Of a stretch of 62,885 nt of DNA, positions 45,279-54,932 are shown piece by piece. This DNA comes from Microscilla marina ATCC 23134 (GTDB taxonomy: Bacteria > Bacteroidota > Bacteroidia > Cytophagales > Microscillaceae). Each line of letters begins with the position of its first letter. Within the stretch, counting starts at the first letter, position 1. Made by a program: the position numbers and the translations under genes. The DNA lies in assembly GCF_000169175.1 (NCBI RefSeq), contig NZ_AAWS01000053.1:1-62885 (forward strand). Reading direction: 5' to 3'. Below the pieces are notes generated by a model. That model did not search any database, had not been told where the DNA came from, and saw nothing but the letters and a program-made list of their open reading frames with translations.

Positions 45279-46031
45279 TCACCAATCTTCGTCATTGTCT
45301 TGGGGCAGTAGCCCTTCAAAAAATGCTTCAAGGTCAATTTCCTGGAAAATGTGCACAAATCCCTGATGAGCAAATCGATTGATGCGGAGCAACTCCTCAT
45401 AAGTAGGTATGTGTACATCTTTGGGTACTTTACGCAAGCGAGGGTCGGTTTTGTCAAAGGGGCTGTTTACCTTAGAATCAAACAACATGTTCCAGAGAGT
45501 AACGGAGGCAGCGTAAATAATTCGTTCGGCATCATCTGTCACTTCCCAGTCGGTTATTTTTTGATTAATATCTTCAAAAAAATCTACAGTATTTTGCAGA
45601 CGTACCCTTGAGCCGTATTTAGATTTGCCTTTGGTTTTGAGGTGGTTACCCTGAAACTTTCCTTGTTTTTTGCGGACCATGTATTTACGTATGACCTTAT
45701 GATTGGTCATTTCGCCTTCTTCAAAGTACCCCAGGGCGGCATTGCCTGCCTGAATGAGCAACATCAAATAGTTGGGAATGGTTGTAGATACTTTCTCGAA
45801 ATAAGTTTGGGGTGTTTCTGCTTCACCCAGCGTGTTTTCGTTAATCGCTGGATAAGGCAAAGGAAAACGAAACTCAAAAATGGGGTCAAAGTGATTGTCT
45901 AGGGCCATCAATGCATTTTTTTTGACATTTAATTGCAGGTTTAAATCATCTCTTTCTGTGAGCAGGTAGTCAAAAAACTGGTACGCCTGATCATAATTTA
46001 GTTGGTGGGGTTTGTCGTTGGTGAGTTCCAT
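45279..46031 (-). CDS. Vms1-like release factor 1 (VLRF1) domain protein, candidate
   Basis: 250 residues, cytosolic. Residues about 111-150 read HKVIRKYMVRKKQGKFQGNH and then LKTKGKSKYGSRVRLQN, which parallels the Vms1/ANKZF1 segment H/KRYTVRRKQGGSQS..KGK..S.G..LRR.N. The catalytic Gln (Q127) is kept while the second Gly of GGxQ is Lys. VLRF1 proteins act on peptidyl-tRNA stalled on ribosomes. The assignment is by motif resemblance recalled from the family. It has a helical N-terminus and acidic C-terminus and no signal peptide. Confidence 0.6.
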   Translation of the reverse strand: MELTNDKPHQLNYDQAYQFFDYLLTERDDLNLQLNVKKNALMALDNHFDPIFEFRFPLPYPAINENTLGEAETPQTYFEKVSTTIPNYLMLLIQAGNAALGYFEEGEMTNHKVIRKYMVRKKQGKFQGNHLKTKGKSKYGSRVRLQNTVDFFEDINQKITDWEVTDDAERIIYAASVTLWNMLFDSKVNSPFDKTDPRLRKVPKDVHIPTYEELLRINRFAHQGFVHIFQEIDLEAFFEGLLPQDNDEDW

Positions 46032-46095
46032 GAATACTACTTGATTTTTTTAATGATTGATTTATACGATCTTCACGAGGATAAAATTTTAAAAA

Positions 46096-47028
46096 ATGAA
46101 AAAACTTTTGATACTAATGATGGCTAGTTTGATTGCGTGTCCAGGCATATTGGCTCAACTCCAGGTGGCCATTACAATAGATGATGTGCCCAATACCAAA
46201 GCCTACAATGCTTCGCTGACGTTGGTACGGCAATTAGACCAGAAGAAAGTACCCACAGCTATTTTTATCAACGAAAGTAAGCTTCAGTTTTCCAAAAATC
46301 AAGGCTTTTTTGCCAATGTAGGCTTGCTTATGCACTGGGGCAATCCACCTTACAATACTTTGGGCAACCATACCTATAGTCATTTGCGGTATTCGGCAGT
46401 GGGGTACCAGGCGTTTACCCAAGACTTGGTAAAAGGGGAAGAGTTTACTGAGAAACTTGCCAAAAAATACCACAAAAAATTGCGTTATTTTCGGTTTCCT
46501 TACAACGACTTAGGCAAAGACTCTAGCCAACACCACCAAATTGTACATTACCTGCAAGCCAATAACTATATATTGACTCCTTTTACTGTAGAAAGTTCCG
46601 ACTGGATGTTTAATTATTTGTATGAACACTACCAAAAACAGGGCAAGCCCAAAGAAGCTCAACGCATAGGCAATTTGTATATACAAAAGACCCTGGAGTA
46701 TTTTACTTTTTTTGAAAAAATGGCCATGGCTCAATACAAACGTCCGGTGCGTCATATTTACTTGTGTCATGACAATCCCCTCAACGCCGATTACATAGGC
46801 TTATTATTGAGCAAGTTGCGGCAACGTAAGTACAGTTTTATTAGTTTGACCAAGGCAATGCAAGACCCTGTTTACCAACAAACTGATGTTTACTACAAAA
46901 AATGGGGAGTGTCTTGGATGTACCGCTGGATGAAAGATGGCAAAGCACGTAGTCAATTGATGAAAACCGAACCTGATATAATGTCAGTGTACCAAGAATA
47001 CCAAAAAGTACTTAAGGCAAAGCATTAG
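46096..47028 (+). CDS. Polysaccharide deacetylase (CE4 family)
   Basis: 310 residues with signal peptide (ends GILAQ). NodB-homology motifs: TIDDVPN (metal Asp), GNHTYSHLRY (HxxxH) and FRFPYND (RxPY). It is predicted to remove N- or O-acetyl groups from an extracellular glycan or chitin-like polymer. The last codons overlap by 4 bp the convergent small gene at 47025-47303. Length is normal for a single-domain CE4 enzyme. Confidence 0.9.
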   Translation: MKKLLILMMASLIACPGILAQLQVAITIDDVPNTKAYNASLTLVRQLDQKKVPTAIFINESKLQFSKNQGFFANVGLLMHWGNPPYNTLGNHTYSHLRYSAVGYQAFTQDLVKGEEFTEKLAKKYHKKLRYFRFPYNDLGKDSSQHHQIVHYLQANNYILTPFTVESSDWMFNYLYEHYQKQGKPKEAQRIGNLYIQKTLEYFTFFEKMAMAQYKRPVRHIYLCHDNPLNADYIGLLLSKLRQRKYSFISLTKAMQDPVYQQTDVYYKKWGVSWMYRWMKDGKARSQLMKTEPDIMSVYQEYQKVLKAKH

Positions 47029-47303
47029 TCGGCAAGCAGTGATAAAATAAACCCCAAAAATATCACTGTGCCCCATATTGCCAAATATACTGTCCAAATA
47101 TTTACTTTTTGGGGAGGGGTGTTTACAGGTATGGTTGGTACCGAACCATCGATAGGCGGTTTAGTAGCATTCTCTTGTTGTTTGGCTTTAGACCTGGCCA
47201 ATAGCTGATGATAGTTTCGCCAAAAAACTGTAGCCTGAGAACGGGTGAAACCTTGCCAGAGTTTGAGTGCCTGGCCTTCTATATTTTGAGAGGAATCTTG
47301 CAT
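47025..47303 (-). CDS. Small tail-anchored membrane protein
   Basis: 92 residues. Soluble part starts with ALKLWQGFTRSQATVFWRNYH, then a Pro-rich stretch, then one C-terminal TM segment (WTVYLAIWGTVIFLGFILSLL). It converges with the deacetylase gene. A related sequence fragment lies just upstream (47314-47528). Function unknown; the C-terminal TM fits a tail-anchored protein. Confidence 0.65.
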   Translation of the reverse strand: MQDSSQNIEGQALKLWQGFTRSQATVFWRNYHQLLARSKAKQQENATKPPIDGSVPTIPVNTPPQKVNIWTVYLAIWGTVIFLGFILSLLAD

Positions 47304-47313
47304 TTGTGTTACA

Positions 47314-47528
47314 TTATTTCAGTGAGAGTTTGGCGGTAAGCTTCTTACGGTTAAAGCGTTCGTGTTTTTTGCCCGTTTGATCAAGCAACCTTAAGCTTTT
47401 CAAAAACAAATCTTCCTCTTGTACAGAAAATTTATTCCAGAGTTTATGCGCCTTATTTTCTGATTTGTTACTCTTTTGCGTAAAGCAAGAGAATTGAAAC
47501 TTGCCAGGAGTGTAAGCTTTGGTTTATA
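47314..47528 (-). pseudogene. Fragment related to the small tail-anchored protein
   Basis: An open frame on the minus strand ends at TAA 47314-47316. It reads ...NKAHKLWNKFSVQEEDLFLKS..., comparable to ALKLWQGFTRSQATVFWRNY of the neighbour. No ATG is present before the frame is closed upstream by a stop, so it is either a remnant or starts at a rare codon. Too weak to call a gene. Confidence 0.3.
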
Positions 47529-47610
47529 TTGAAAATGAATTTTGGATACAAAACCAAGCTAAAAACTACCAACTAAAAGCCTACATTTGTATTCAACTAA
47601 TTAAAAAAAT

Positions 47611-47958
47611 ATGCCACATTTTGTGATTGAATGCAATCAAAGCATTATAGAAAGAAAAAAGCCCGAAGAGGTAGTCCAAGCCGTTTTTGATGTTGCTAAT
47701 GCCAGCGGCTTGTTCGATGTACAGAATATTAAAGTAAGGCTCAACCCTTATCAGTATTATCTAACTGCCAACACTCAGGCAGACTTTATCCATGTATTTG
47801 CCCGTATTATGGAGGGGCGAACCACTGAAATGAAAAGTATATTGGCTAAAAAAATAACTGCCTGCCTGGTAGAAATGTTCCCCAATGTAGCGTCTGTCTC
47901 GGTAGATGTAAGCGATTTGGAGAAGGCAACTTATTGTAATAAACGCATGCTTTCATGA
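47611..47958 (+). CDS. CHMI (5-carboxymethyl-2-hydroxymuconate isomerase)-family protein
   Basis: 115 residues. It starts PHFVIECNQ, the N-terminal Pro being the catalytic base typical of the tautomerase superfamily after Met removal. It has KVRLNPYQYYL, FIHVFARIMEGRTTEMK and a closing DVSDLEKATYCNKRML. Family members isomerise aromatic-degradation intermediates; no other gene of that pathway is nearby, so the substrate is open. Confidence 0.82.
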   Translation: MPHFVIECNQSIIERKKPEEVVQAVFDVANASGLFDVQNIKVRLNPYQYYLTANTQADFIHVFARIMEGRTTEMKSILAKKITACLVEMFPNVASVSVDVSDLEKATYCNKRMLS

Positions 47959-48047
47959 GGTGGATTCCTTACCTTAGCTAAGGGTGACCTAACCGTTGGA
48001 CTGCTTGCCCTCGTTTATAAAGAGATAAATTAATGGCCTAAAAAGAT

Positions 48048-48617
48048 ATGAAACAGATTACATACTTAATGATATGCCTATGGGCAGGGTGTGCCCTGAT
48101 GTCGTGTAATAGCAATGCTCCCGAAAAACTGGACAAAGAAGATTTTACTCTGGTAAAAATACCAGGTAAATATAGTATACAAATACCCAAGTATATGAAA
48201 CGATCCATTGGACTCAATCAATATGCATCGTTGCAATACCAAAATACTACCAAAGGGATGTATGTGATTGTGATAGACGAAGATACTACAGCAAAAAAGA
48301 TATTGTCAAAAGCAATGGAGTTGAGCGGAGGATCGGTATTGAGCTATTACCGCAAACAAAAAATGGAACAGTTGGGGCAAGACCTGAAAATAAGCAAAAA
48401 GCATGACGGTAAGCTGATAAAAATAAATGGCTTAGAGGCAGAAACAGTAAACATAGATGCCAGTACTAAAGAAATAGAGACAGATGTAGCTTATTTTTTC
48501 ACTTTTATAGAAGGTAAAAAAAGCTTGTATATGTTGATGGGCTGGACGATGGCAAGCCAGCGGAAAAAATATCAAGGTACTTTTGGTCAGGTAGCCAAAT
48601 CATTTCAGGAACTGTAG
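48048..48617 (+). CDS. Lipoprotein of unknown function
   Basis: 189 residues. Lipobox CALMSC. The mature part has FTLVKIPGKYSIQIPKYM, MKRSIGLNQYASLQYQN, and a VDVAYFFTFIEGKKSLYMLMGWT strand pair, a compact alpha/beta fold that resembles PsbP-like proteins, but the match is weak. A terminator follows at 48651. Outer membrane or periplasm. Confidence 0.75.
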   Translation: MKQITYLMICLWAGCALMSCNSNAPEKLDKEDFTLVKIPGKYSIQIPKYMKRSIGLNQYASLQYQNTTKGMYVIVIDEDTTAKKILSKAMELSGGSVLSYYRKQKMEQLGQDLKISKKHDGKLIKINGLEAETVNIDASTKEIETDVAYFFTFIEGKKSLYMLMGWTMASQRKKYQGTFGQVAKSFQEL

Positions 48618-48650
48618 TTGTTTTGCGCCTGGTTTTTGAAAATTAAAAGC

Positions 48651-48682
48651 AAGCCTTGGTACCTGAACCAAGGCTTTTTTAT
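48651..48682 (+). terminator. Terminator of the 48048-48617 lipoprotein gene
   Basis: AAGCCTTGGT and ACCAAGGCTT form a perfect 10-bp stem with a 6-nt loop and TTTTTT tail. Confidence 0.85.
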
Positions 48683-48815
48683 TAGGTTGCAAATACAAAG
48701 TGGGTTTGCTATATTTAATCAAGAAATATGATTGCAGGTGTCGTTCATCACGACAATGTATTCATTCTTAGTTGCTTGCCAGCCAACACCTTTATTAAAT
48801 CAACCATTTGTGAGA

Positions 48816-51401
48816 ATGAAAAGATACCTGGATTTTGAAGCAGCTCTGAAAGAGGCTGCCATAGTGCAAGACTTGTTTTATGGGCATAAAAAGCTCAAGA
48901 CATTGGATGATAGGGTGGGAGACTTTCCTGGTTTGCTTAAACTGGGCATTAACCACAATCGCCTCAAAACCTTGCCTGCCTCTTTTGCCCGGCTCGATAA
49001 ACTTGAATATCTTGACATTAACAAAAACTATTTTGTTGACCTGCCCGATGTATTGTTTGAAAACAAAAGTCTTAAGGTACTCATTGCCAAGCATAACCGC
49101 ATCAAAGTAGTGTCGCCCAGAATAGCCGAATGGCAGGCGCTCGAAAAGCTCGATTTACGAGATAACTTACTTAAGAAACTGCCCGAAGCATTGGGGACTT
49201 TGCCTTGCCTCAAAGAAGTGGTTTTGCAAAAAAACTTTGGTTTAGATTTGGAGCAAGCAATAGAGGTATTGTGCCAACTGCCCCAAGGTTTGCACTTAAG
49301 TCTGAACGACTGTAACCTAAGAAAGCTCCCAGCTAATTTTACCAAATTACAAAATGTAACCTCGCTTGATATTTCAGCTAACTTTGACCTGGATTTGGGG
49401 CATACGATCAAACAGCTCACTAAGTTGAAAAATCTTGAGTGTTTGTATTTTTGTCATCCTATGGAAGCTGACGAAAAACTACCCACACGTTTTACCCGGC
49501 TCAAACACCTTAAAGTGCTACATTTGTTTCCAAGTGCCAATATTGCCGATATTTTGCCTGAGTTTACCCAGTTGACCGTACTTGATATGGCGCGTTGGGG
49601 CTGGTTTGACAACGCCCCTGACACGTTGCCTGAATGGATGTTGGCATTGGATAAACTGGAGTACTTGAGTTTGCACGAAAACAGGTTTACCTATTTGACA
49701 CCCGGTATTGCCCGTCTGCATCGTTTGCGTTGCCTCGATTTAGACGGTAACCTGATGAAAGACATGCCCCCTGGACTTGCCGATATTTTTCATCAGTTAG
49801 ATACGTTAGTTTTCACAAAGAATACTTCTCCTTATACTAAAAAGCAAGCCTTCTTTCTTCAAGAGTTGCAAGCCCTAAAGCAGCAATTATCGCCTGATAC
49901 AATAAAAATAGCTTTTTACCTTTACCAAAACCATTGGCAGCAAGCCCAGGAAATGTGCCACAATGTGTATGATCTTATACCTTTACTGGAGCTTAAAACT
50001 ACACATGTGGTAAAATATACCCTGACTTTGATAGAGCAATACATTGTGACACAGCGCCAAGTGCCAATTACTGCCGAAAGTGTGCTTTTTTTGGCGGGTA
50101 AAGCTACCCAGTACGAGGTCAAGGAAGTGAAAAGGGTGCTCAAAACACAACAAGTAAAAATAAGTGCCACGTTGCATGCCCAAGTTACCCATGTGGTATT
50201 GGCACCAGGATTTAAAGACAAAGAAGCCTTGTTGCAGCAGCATCTAAATAGGTATCCACAGACACAGTGTTTTACCGAAGGCTTGCTGAAGCAATGGTAT
50301 CAGCAGCAAATGGTGAGCTTGCCCCTGATGTCTGACAAGAACCTTGAAAAAATCACGCATTTATTGCTCAGTAGCGATACCAGAAATATAATGTTGGGTC
50401 TTTCGTTGATGCAAAATTTTGTAATACCCCCAGCGCTGTATAGCAACCTGGCAGCCCTCTACTTGTACACAGAACACGACAAGGCGTTGCATAAGTTGGT
50501 CAAAAAACTGTTTGCCCAATACTTGCCTGCTTTGCTACAGGCGTTGGTGTTGGGGTATGCCAGCAGTGCTTCTGCTTTTGATCAGGCTCGCATCCAACAA
50601 ATTGGACAAGTGTATGCGTCATTTTCTGTTGAGCGCTTTATAGACCACGCTTTTGCTTGTAAAGAATATGGCAAAGAGAAGATATTTGAACAAGGAGGAC
50701 GTTTTTTTGCCAGGGTGATAGAGTGCCTGACAACGAAAGAATACAAAAACAATCAGGCGATTCCTTGGCTTACGGTTAATTTTGAAGTGGCTAAAGTGGC
50801 TGACCAAATCAAAGACATTGCCCATATCCAGCGACTTAAGTTTGAAACATTCAACAATCAGGCAGCGCGTTCGTTGCTTATTCCAACGGGCATAGAGCGC
50901 CTGCCTAATCTTACCCACCTGTATTTTACTTATTGGTACAGCCCGCAAATACCTCAACGATTGACCCAGTTCAGGCAACTGGAAGAGTTAAGTATGAACT
51001 TTCACCAATTGACAGCCATACCAGCGCATATCAGTAAGTTTACAAAGTTGCGTGTGTTGATATTGTCACATGGGCAAATCAACCAGATTGCGCCAAGTAT
51101 TACTCAACTGGGTCGGTTAGAGAAGCTGGATTTGATGGATAATAAGTTGACTGAAGTGCCTGGCTTTATTGGACAAATGACTTCGCTTGAATCACTTATT
51201 CTAAGAGATAATCAGCTCACCACCCTACCACCCGAAATAGGGCAACTCACTCAGTTGCGTGTATTGAATCTGGGCAATAATCCGTTGACTGCGTTGCCCG
51301 AAGAATTGACACGTCTTACCAATCTCATTTATGTAAATGTGTCGGATAAAACACTTGCCAGGCAAGTGAAAAAATGGTTGCCCAACTGTAGGGTAAACTA
51401 A
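48816..51401 (+). CDS. Large leucine-rich-repeat protein
   Basis: 861 residues from ATG 48816 (MKRYLDFEAALKEA). Upstream in-frame starts (ATG 48759, TTG 48732) are possible. LRRs of the LxxLxLxxNxLxxLP type fill about 30-310, then a helical region without clear motif (about 310-680), then a second LRR block (about 690-850; LDLMDNKLTEVPGFIGQM, LILRDNQLTTLPPEIGQL). No kinase or GTPase domain was found. Such proteins are probably protein-binding scaffolds. Confidence 0.85.
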   Translation: MKRYLDFEAALKEAAIVQDLFYGHKKLKTLDDRVGDFPGLLKLGINHNRLKTLPASFARLDKLEYLDINKNYFVDLPDVLFENKSLKVLIAKHNRIKVVSPRIAEWQALEKLDLRDNLLKKLPEALGTLPCLKEVVLQKNFGLDLEQAIEVLCQLPQGLHLSLNDCNLRKLPANFTKLQNVTSLDISANFDLDLGHTIKQLTKLKNLECLYFCHPMEADEKLPTRFTRLKHLKVLHLFPSANIADILPEFTQLTVLDMARWGWFDNAPDTLPEWMLALDKLEYLSLHENRFTYLTPGIARLHRLRCLDLDGNLMKDMPPGLADIFHQLDTLVFTKNTSPYTKKQAFFLQELQALKQQLSPDTIKIAFYLYQNHWQQAQEMCHNVYDLIPLLELKTTHVVKYTLTLIEQYIVTQRQVPITAESVLFLAGKATQYEVKEVKRVLKTQQVKISATLHAQVTHVVLAPGFKDKEALLQQHLNRYPQTQCFTEGLLKQWYQQQMVSLPLMSDKNLEKITHLLLSSDTRNIMLGLSLMQNFVIPPALYSNLAALYLYTEHDKALHKLVKKLFAQYLPALLQALVLGYASSASAFDQARIQQIGQVYASFSVERFIDHAFACKEYGKEKIFEQGGRFFARVIECLTTKEYKNNQAIPWLTVNFEVAKVADQIKDIAHIQRLKFETFNNQAARSLLIPTGIERLPNLTHLYFTYWYSPQIPQRLTQFRQLEELSMNFHQLTAIPAHISKFTKLRVLILSHGQINQIAPSITQLGRLEKLDLMDNKLTEVPGFIGQMTSLESLILRDNQLTTLPPEIGQLTQLRVLNLGNNPLTALPEELTRLTNLIYVNVSDKTLARQVKKWLPNCRVN

Positions 51402-51900
51402 GTAGCAGGGCAATTTAAACGATATTTTTGATCAATGGTTTGAAAAAATGGGCTTATTTTCTCTTTTGGAGTAAATGGTTTTAATTGATATAAAACCTTA
51501 CATCCTGTTTTTCCTTGTTCAAGAGGGAGGGCTTTGGGGTGGAGCAGCAGTTTTTTCATTGATTTTGCTCAAACTATATAAGTTTCCACAAAGTACCTGT
51601 ACTTATAAGTTTGTCTGTAGTGTGGATGGTTACGATGCGACCTCAGACGTAAGTTTATATGGGTTTTGGTTTGATTTTCAGGGTTTTTTCGGAACCAGCA
51701 GCCCTTCATTCCTTTTGGGTGACTCACCCAATCAACCAAGTAAATATAGTGTACATTGCTATGAGTTGTAACTAACTGTTAGTCAGTTTTTTATGCTACA
51801 TTCAATTTGTTACTTTATGAACTTTTACATAACTGCTAAAATCATTACATTGTTATGGAAGTGATAAACAGATTGAAAAAAACACAATTTTAAATATTCA
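51402..51900. other. Intergenic stretch with no supported gene
   Basis: A/T-rich. A plus-strand ORF at 51475-51771 has no family features and is not called. The rest leads to the TonB-receptor promoter. Confidence 0.5.
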
Positions 51901-51916
51901 CATAAATTATGTAATC

Positions 51917-51948
51917 TTTTGACCATATATGTTATTATACTATATTTG
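51917..51948 (+). promoter_or_regulatory. Bacteroidota-type promoter of the TonB-receptor gene
   Basis: TTTTG at 51917-51921 and TATATTTG at 51941-51948 are 19 bp apart. They match the -33 TTTG and -7 TAnnTTTG boxes of the primary Bacteroidota sigma factor. The predicted start is near 51955, 55 nt before the ATG. Confidence 0.6.
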
Positions 51949-52009
51949 AAATTAGGAATAGTACAAAATTTTACAATTTATACACAAAAACAAATTAAAT
52001 TTTTAGTTT

Positions 52010-54835
52010 ATGATGAAACATTTACGTAAACTTCTGTTTTCTATTTTTGTTTGCCTGTTATCTATTGCTTATGCCCAGGCACAAGTAACTTTGTCGGGGG
52101 TAGTAAAAGATAACAAGACCGGAGAAGGTCTGGTTGGGGTAAACATTGTTGTAGATGGAACAGTACAAGGAACCACCACCAGGGCAGATGGTTCTTTTAG
52201 TATGTCTGTAAGCCAACCAACACCTTTTAAACTCAAAATTTCTTACATAGGTTATGCTAGTCAAACTGTTGATATTACCGGAAGTAATAGTAACATTCAG
52301 GTAAGTCTCAAAGAAAGTAACAGTCTTATTGGAGAAGTAGTTGTATCTGCCTCAAGGGTGGAGGAAAAAATTCTGGAGTCTCCGGTAACGATTGAAAAGA
52401 TGGACATCATTGCCATTAAAAATACGGCGGCACCTGATTTTTATGATGGACTTGCCAACCTCAAAGGAGTACACATAAATAAGGGTAGTATGAACTTCGC
52501 TTCAATTAATACCCGTGGTTTTGCTACTATATCCAATGTGCGTATGGTACAGTTGATGGATGGAATGGACAATGCTGCGCCTTTGTTAAACTTCCCTACG
52601 GGTAATGTGGTAGGTATCTCGGAGCTAGACATGGAAAGCATGGAACTGGTACCAGGTGCTGCTTCGGCATTGTATGGTCCCAATGCCTTTAATGGAATTT
52701 TGATGATGAATAGTAAAAGCCCTTTTGAATACCAAGGCCTTAGTGTATTGGTAAAAGGAGGGGTGGCCACTTCAAACACTGCCAAAGACGGTGCTACTGC
52801 TTATGGCAATCAGCCATTATATAACACTTCTATCCGTTATGCCAAATCTTTCCTTAAAGACAAGCTTGCTTTTAAGGTAAACTTCTCTTTGTCTCAGGCA
52901 CAAGATTGGCGGTCTAACGATTATGTAACGCACCGTACCGATGTAACTACGCTAAGAAATGAAACCCAGCCTACCATTGGTGATCCTTCCTTTGATGGTT
53001 TGAACAGCTACGGAGACGAAGTGCCTATTGTAGCTCCTTTTGGAACAGCTTCGTTTGCCAATACAGTGGCATTGGGTGTTATTAACAACCCTGCTTTTGC
53101 CGCTACTTTGGCAAGTCAGTTTGGAGGCAATACCGCACTGGCACAAGGGGTGGTAGCCAATGGTCTGCAGTCTTTAGGAACGGTACCATTGCGAAGGTTA
53201 GGCTACAAAGAAGAAGAAATGTTAGAGTCTTTTGATGCCCGCAGTATGAAAATTAGCGCAGCTTTGCATTATCGTATCACACCTAAGATAGAAGCCAGTT
53301 TCAGTTTCCGTCGTGGTTCTGGTTCTTCGGTATACCAGGGAGGTGAGCGTTATGCTTTGAGAGACTTTACTCAAACTTATTACAAGGCAGAGGTAAAAGG
53401 GGCTAACTTTTTTGCCAGAGCGTATATGTCTGAAACCGATGACGGAGATTCTTACAATATGACGGCTATGGGTCTTTTGACTACTTCTACGCTTGCACCT
53501 ACTTATATTGGTACTTATGCCAGTGCTTTATTGCCTACTTTATTGGCAGGCAATACGCCTACCGCTGAACAGGTTGCTGCAGCACAAACTGCTGCTTATG
53601 CTGCCGTACAACCGGGTACAAGCAACGGTTTGGCAGAGTCTACTTTGAAAACAGTAAGAGAGGGTGTTTTTCAGAGAGGGGGCGCTGGGTTTATAGATAA
53701 TTCCCGCCTTTACCATGCAGAGTTCAATTATAACTTTAGCGATATGATTGATTTTGCCGAGATTCAGGTAGGGGGTAACTACCGTCAGTACGACTTGTTT
53801 TCTGATGGGACTGTATTTAACGAAAACCGAGGGAATGGCACTTTTGAACGGATTAAAATTGGTGAATTTGGTGTATATACTCAGGTTTCTAAAAAACTGT
53901 TGAAAGATCGCTTAAAAATAACTGCTTCTATTCGTTTTGATAAAAACGAAAACTTTGACGGGCAAATCACGCCACGTGCTTCTTTGGTATATTCGGCGGG
54001 TAAAGAACGTGAGCATAACTTCAGAGCTTCATTCCAGACTGGTTTCCGTAACCCTGACACTCAGGCACAATTTATTTACTTCCCAAGTACTTCAGGTATT
54101 TTATTGGGTAGTACCAAAGCCAACGCCGAACAGTATGGTTTGTTTCAGGGAGGCGCCACAGATAGTAAAGGCAATACTGTAAACCTTGAGTTTATCCAAC
54201 CAGAGCAACTGACCGCTTTTGAAGTAGGGTACAAAGGATTGATTGCCAATAAGGTATTGATTGATATCAATGGATACTTTAACCAATACAACAATTTTAT
54301 GGACCAGCAGACAGTGTTTGCCAAAAATGCAGGTACTGCCCCTACCGGAAGCTGGGCAGCCGGAACTGCTTTCCGTCCTTATATCAACTCTAAAGTACCA
54401 GTAAACTCACAGGGTCTGGGAATTGGCGTAAGCTACAAATTGCCCAAAAACTTTATTGTAACGGGTAACTATAGCGCAGCGCTTTTCAGTGCTGATATTG
54501 ATCCGGACGACGAATTTCAGATTGCGTTTAACACGCCAGGCGATCGTTACAAACTGGGTCTCATCAACCGTGGTGGACTGATTAAAAACTTAGGTTTTTC
54601 TATCAACTACCGTTGGCAAGACCGTTTCTTGTGGAGATCTGCCTTTGGTCACGGGTATATACCTGCTTATGGAGTGTTAGATGCTCAGGTAAACTACAAA
54701 ATCAAATCTTTGAAGTCTATCGTGAAGTTAGGTGCGTCTAACATTGGCAACAATGATTATCGCACCAGTTTTGGTGCCCCTTTCATTGGTCAAATGTATT
54801 ATTTGTCTATCACGTTTGATCAGGCGCTTAACTAA
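52010..54835 (+). CDS. TonB-dependent outer-membrane receptor
   Basis: 941 residues. Signal peptide ends YAQAQ. CarboxypepD_reg-like N-terminal domain (about 26-108: LSGVVKDNKTGEGLVGVNI), plug domain (about 118-240: VVSASRVEEKILESPVTIEK), then a large beta barrel ending YLSITFDQALN. Imports a ligand using the inner-membrane TonB-ExbBD energy. It is followed by an SGNH lipoprotein 97 bp later, so the pair may handle one substrate. Ligand unknown. Has its own promoter (51917-51948). Confidence 0.94.
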   Translation: MMKHLRKLLFSIFVCLLSIAYAQAQVTLSGVVKDNKTGEGLVGVNIVVDGTVQGTTTRADGSFSMSVSQPTPFKLKISYIGYASQTVDITGSNSNIQVSLKESNSLIGEVVVSASRVEEKILESPVTIEKMDIIAIKNTAAPDFYDGLANLKGVHINKGSMNFASINTRGFATISNVRMVQLMDGMDNAAPLLNFPTGNVVGISELDMESMELVPGAASALYGPNAFNGILMMNSKSPFEYQGLSVLVKGGVATSNTAKDGATAYGNQPLYNTSIRYAKSFLKDKLAFKVNFSLSQAQDWRSNDYVTHRTDVTTLRNETQPTIGDPSFDGLNSYGDEVPIVAPFGTASFANTVALGVINNPAFAATLASQFGGNTALAQGVVANGLQSLGTVPLRRLGYKEEEMLESFDARSMKISAALHYRITPKIEASFSFRRGSGSSVYQGGERYALRDFTQTYYKAEVKGANFFARAYMSETDDGDSYNMTAMGLLTTSTLAPTYIGTYASALLPTLLAGNTPTAEQVAAAQTAAYAAVQPGTSNGLAESTLKTVREGVFQRGGAGFIDNSRLYHAEFNYNFSDMIDFAEIQVGGNYRQYDLFSDGTVFNENRGNGTFERIKIGEFGVYTQVSKKLLKDRLKITASIRFDKNENFDGQITPRASLVYSAGKEREHNFRASFQTGFRNPDTQAQFIYFPSTSGILLGSTKANAEQYGLFQGGATDSKGNTVNLEFIQPEQLTAFEVGYKGLIANKVLIDINGYFNQYNNFMDQQTVFAKNAGTAPTGSWAAGTAFRPYINSKVPVNSQGLGIGVSYKLPKNFIVTGNYSAALFSADIDPDDEFQIAFNTPGDRYKLGLINRGGLIKNLGFSINYRWQDRFLWRSAFGHGYIPAYGVLDAQVNYKIKSLKSIVKLGASNIGNNDYRTSFGAPFIGQMYYLSITFDQALN

Positions 54836-54932
54836 CATTAAGCTTGCCAAAGGTTGTTTGTGCTTAGTATTGGCAACCTGCTTTTCAATTATTCAGATTC
54901 AAAAACATTCAAAATATATTAAGATTAAAACA

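Noticed and set aside
48816-51401. Roco-type GTPase
   Set aside because: LRRs are present but no GTPase P-loop or COR region was found.
51475-51771. 98-codon plus-strand ORF
   Set aside because: No family features; sits between a gene end and a well-formed promoter.
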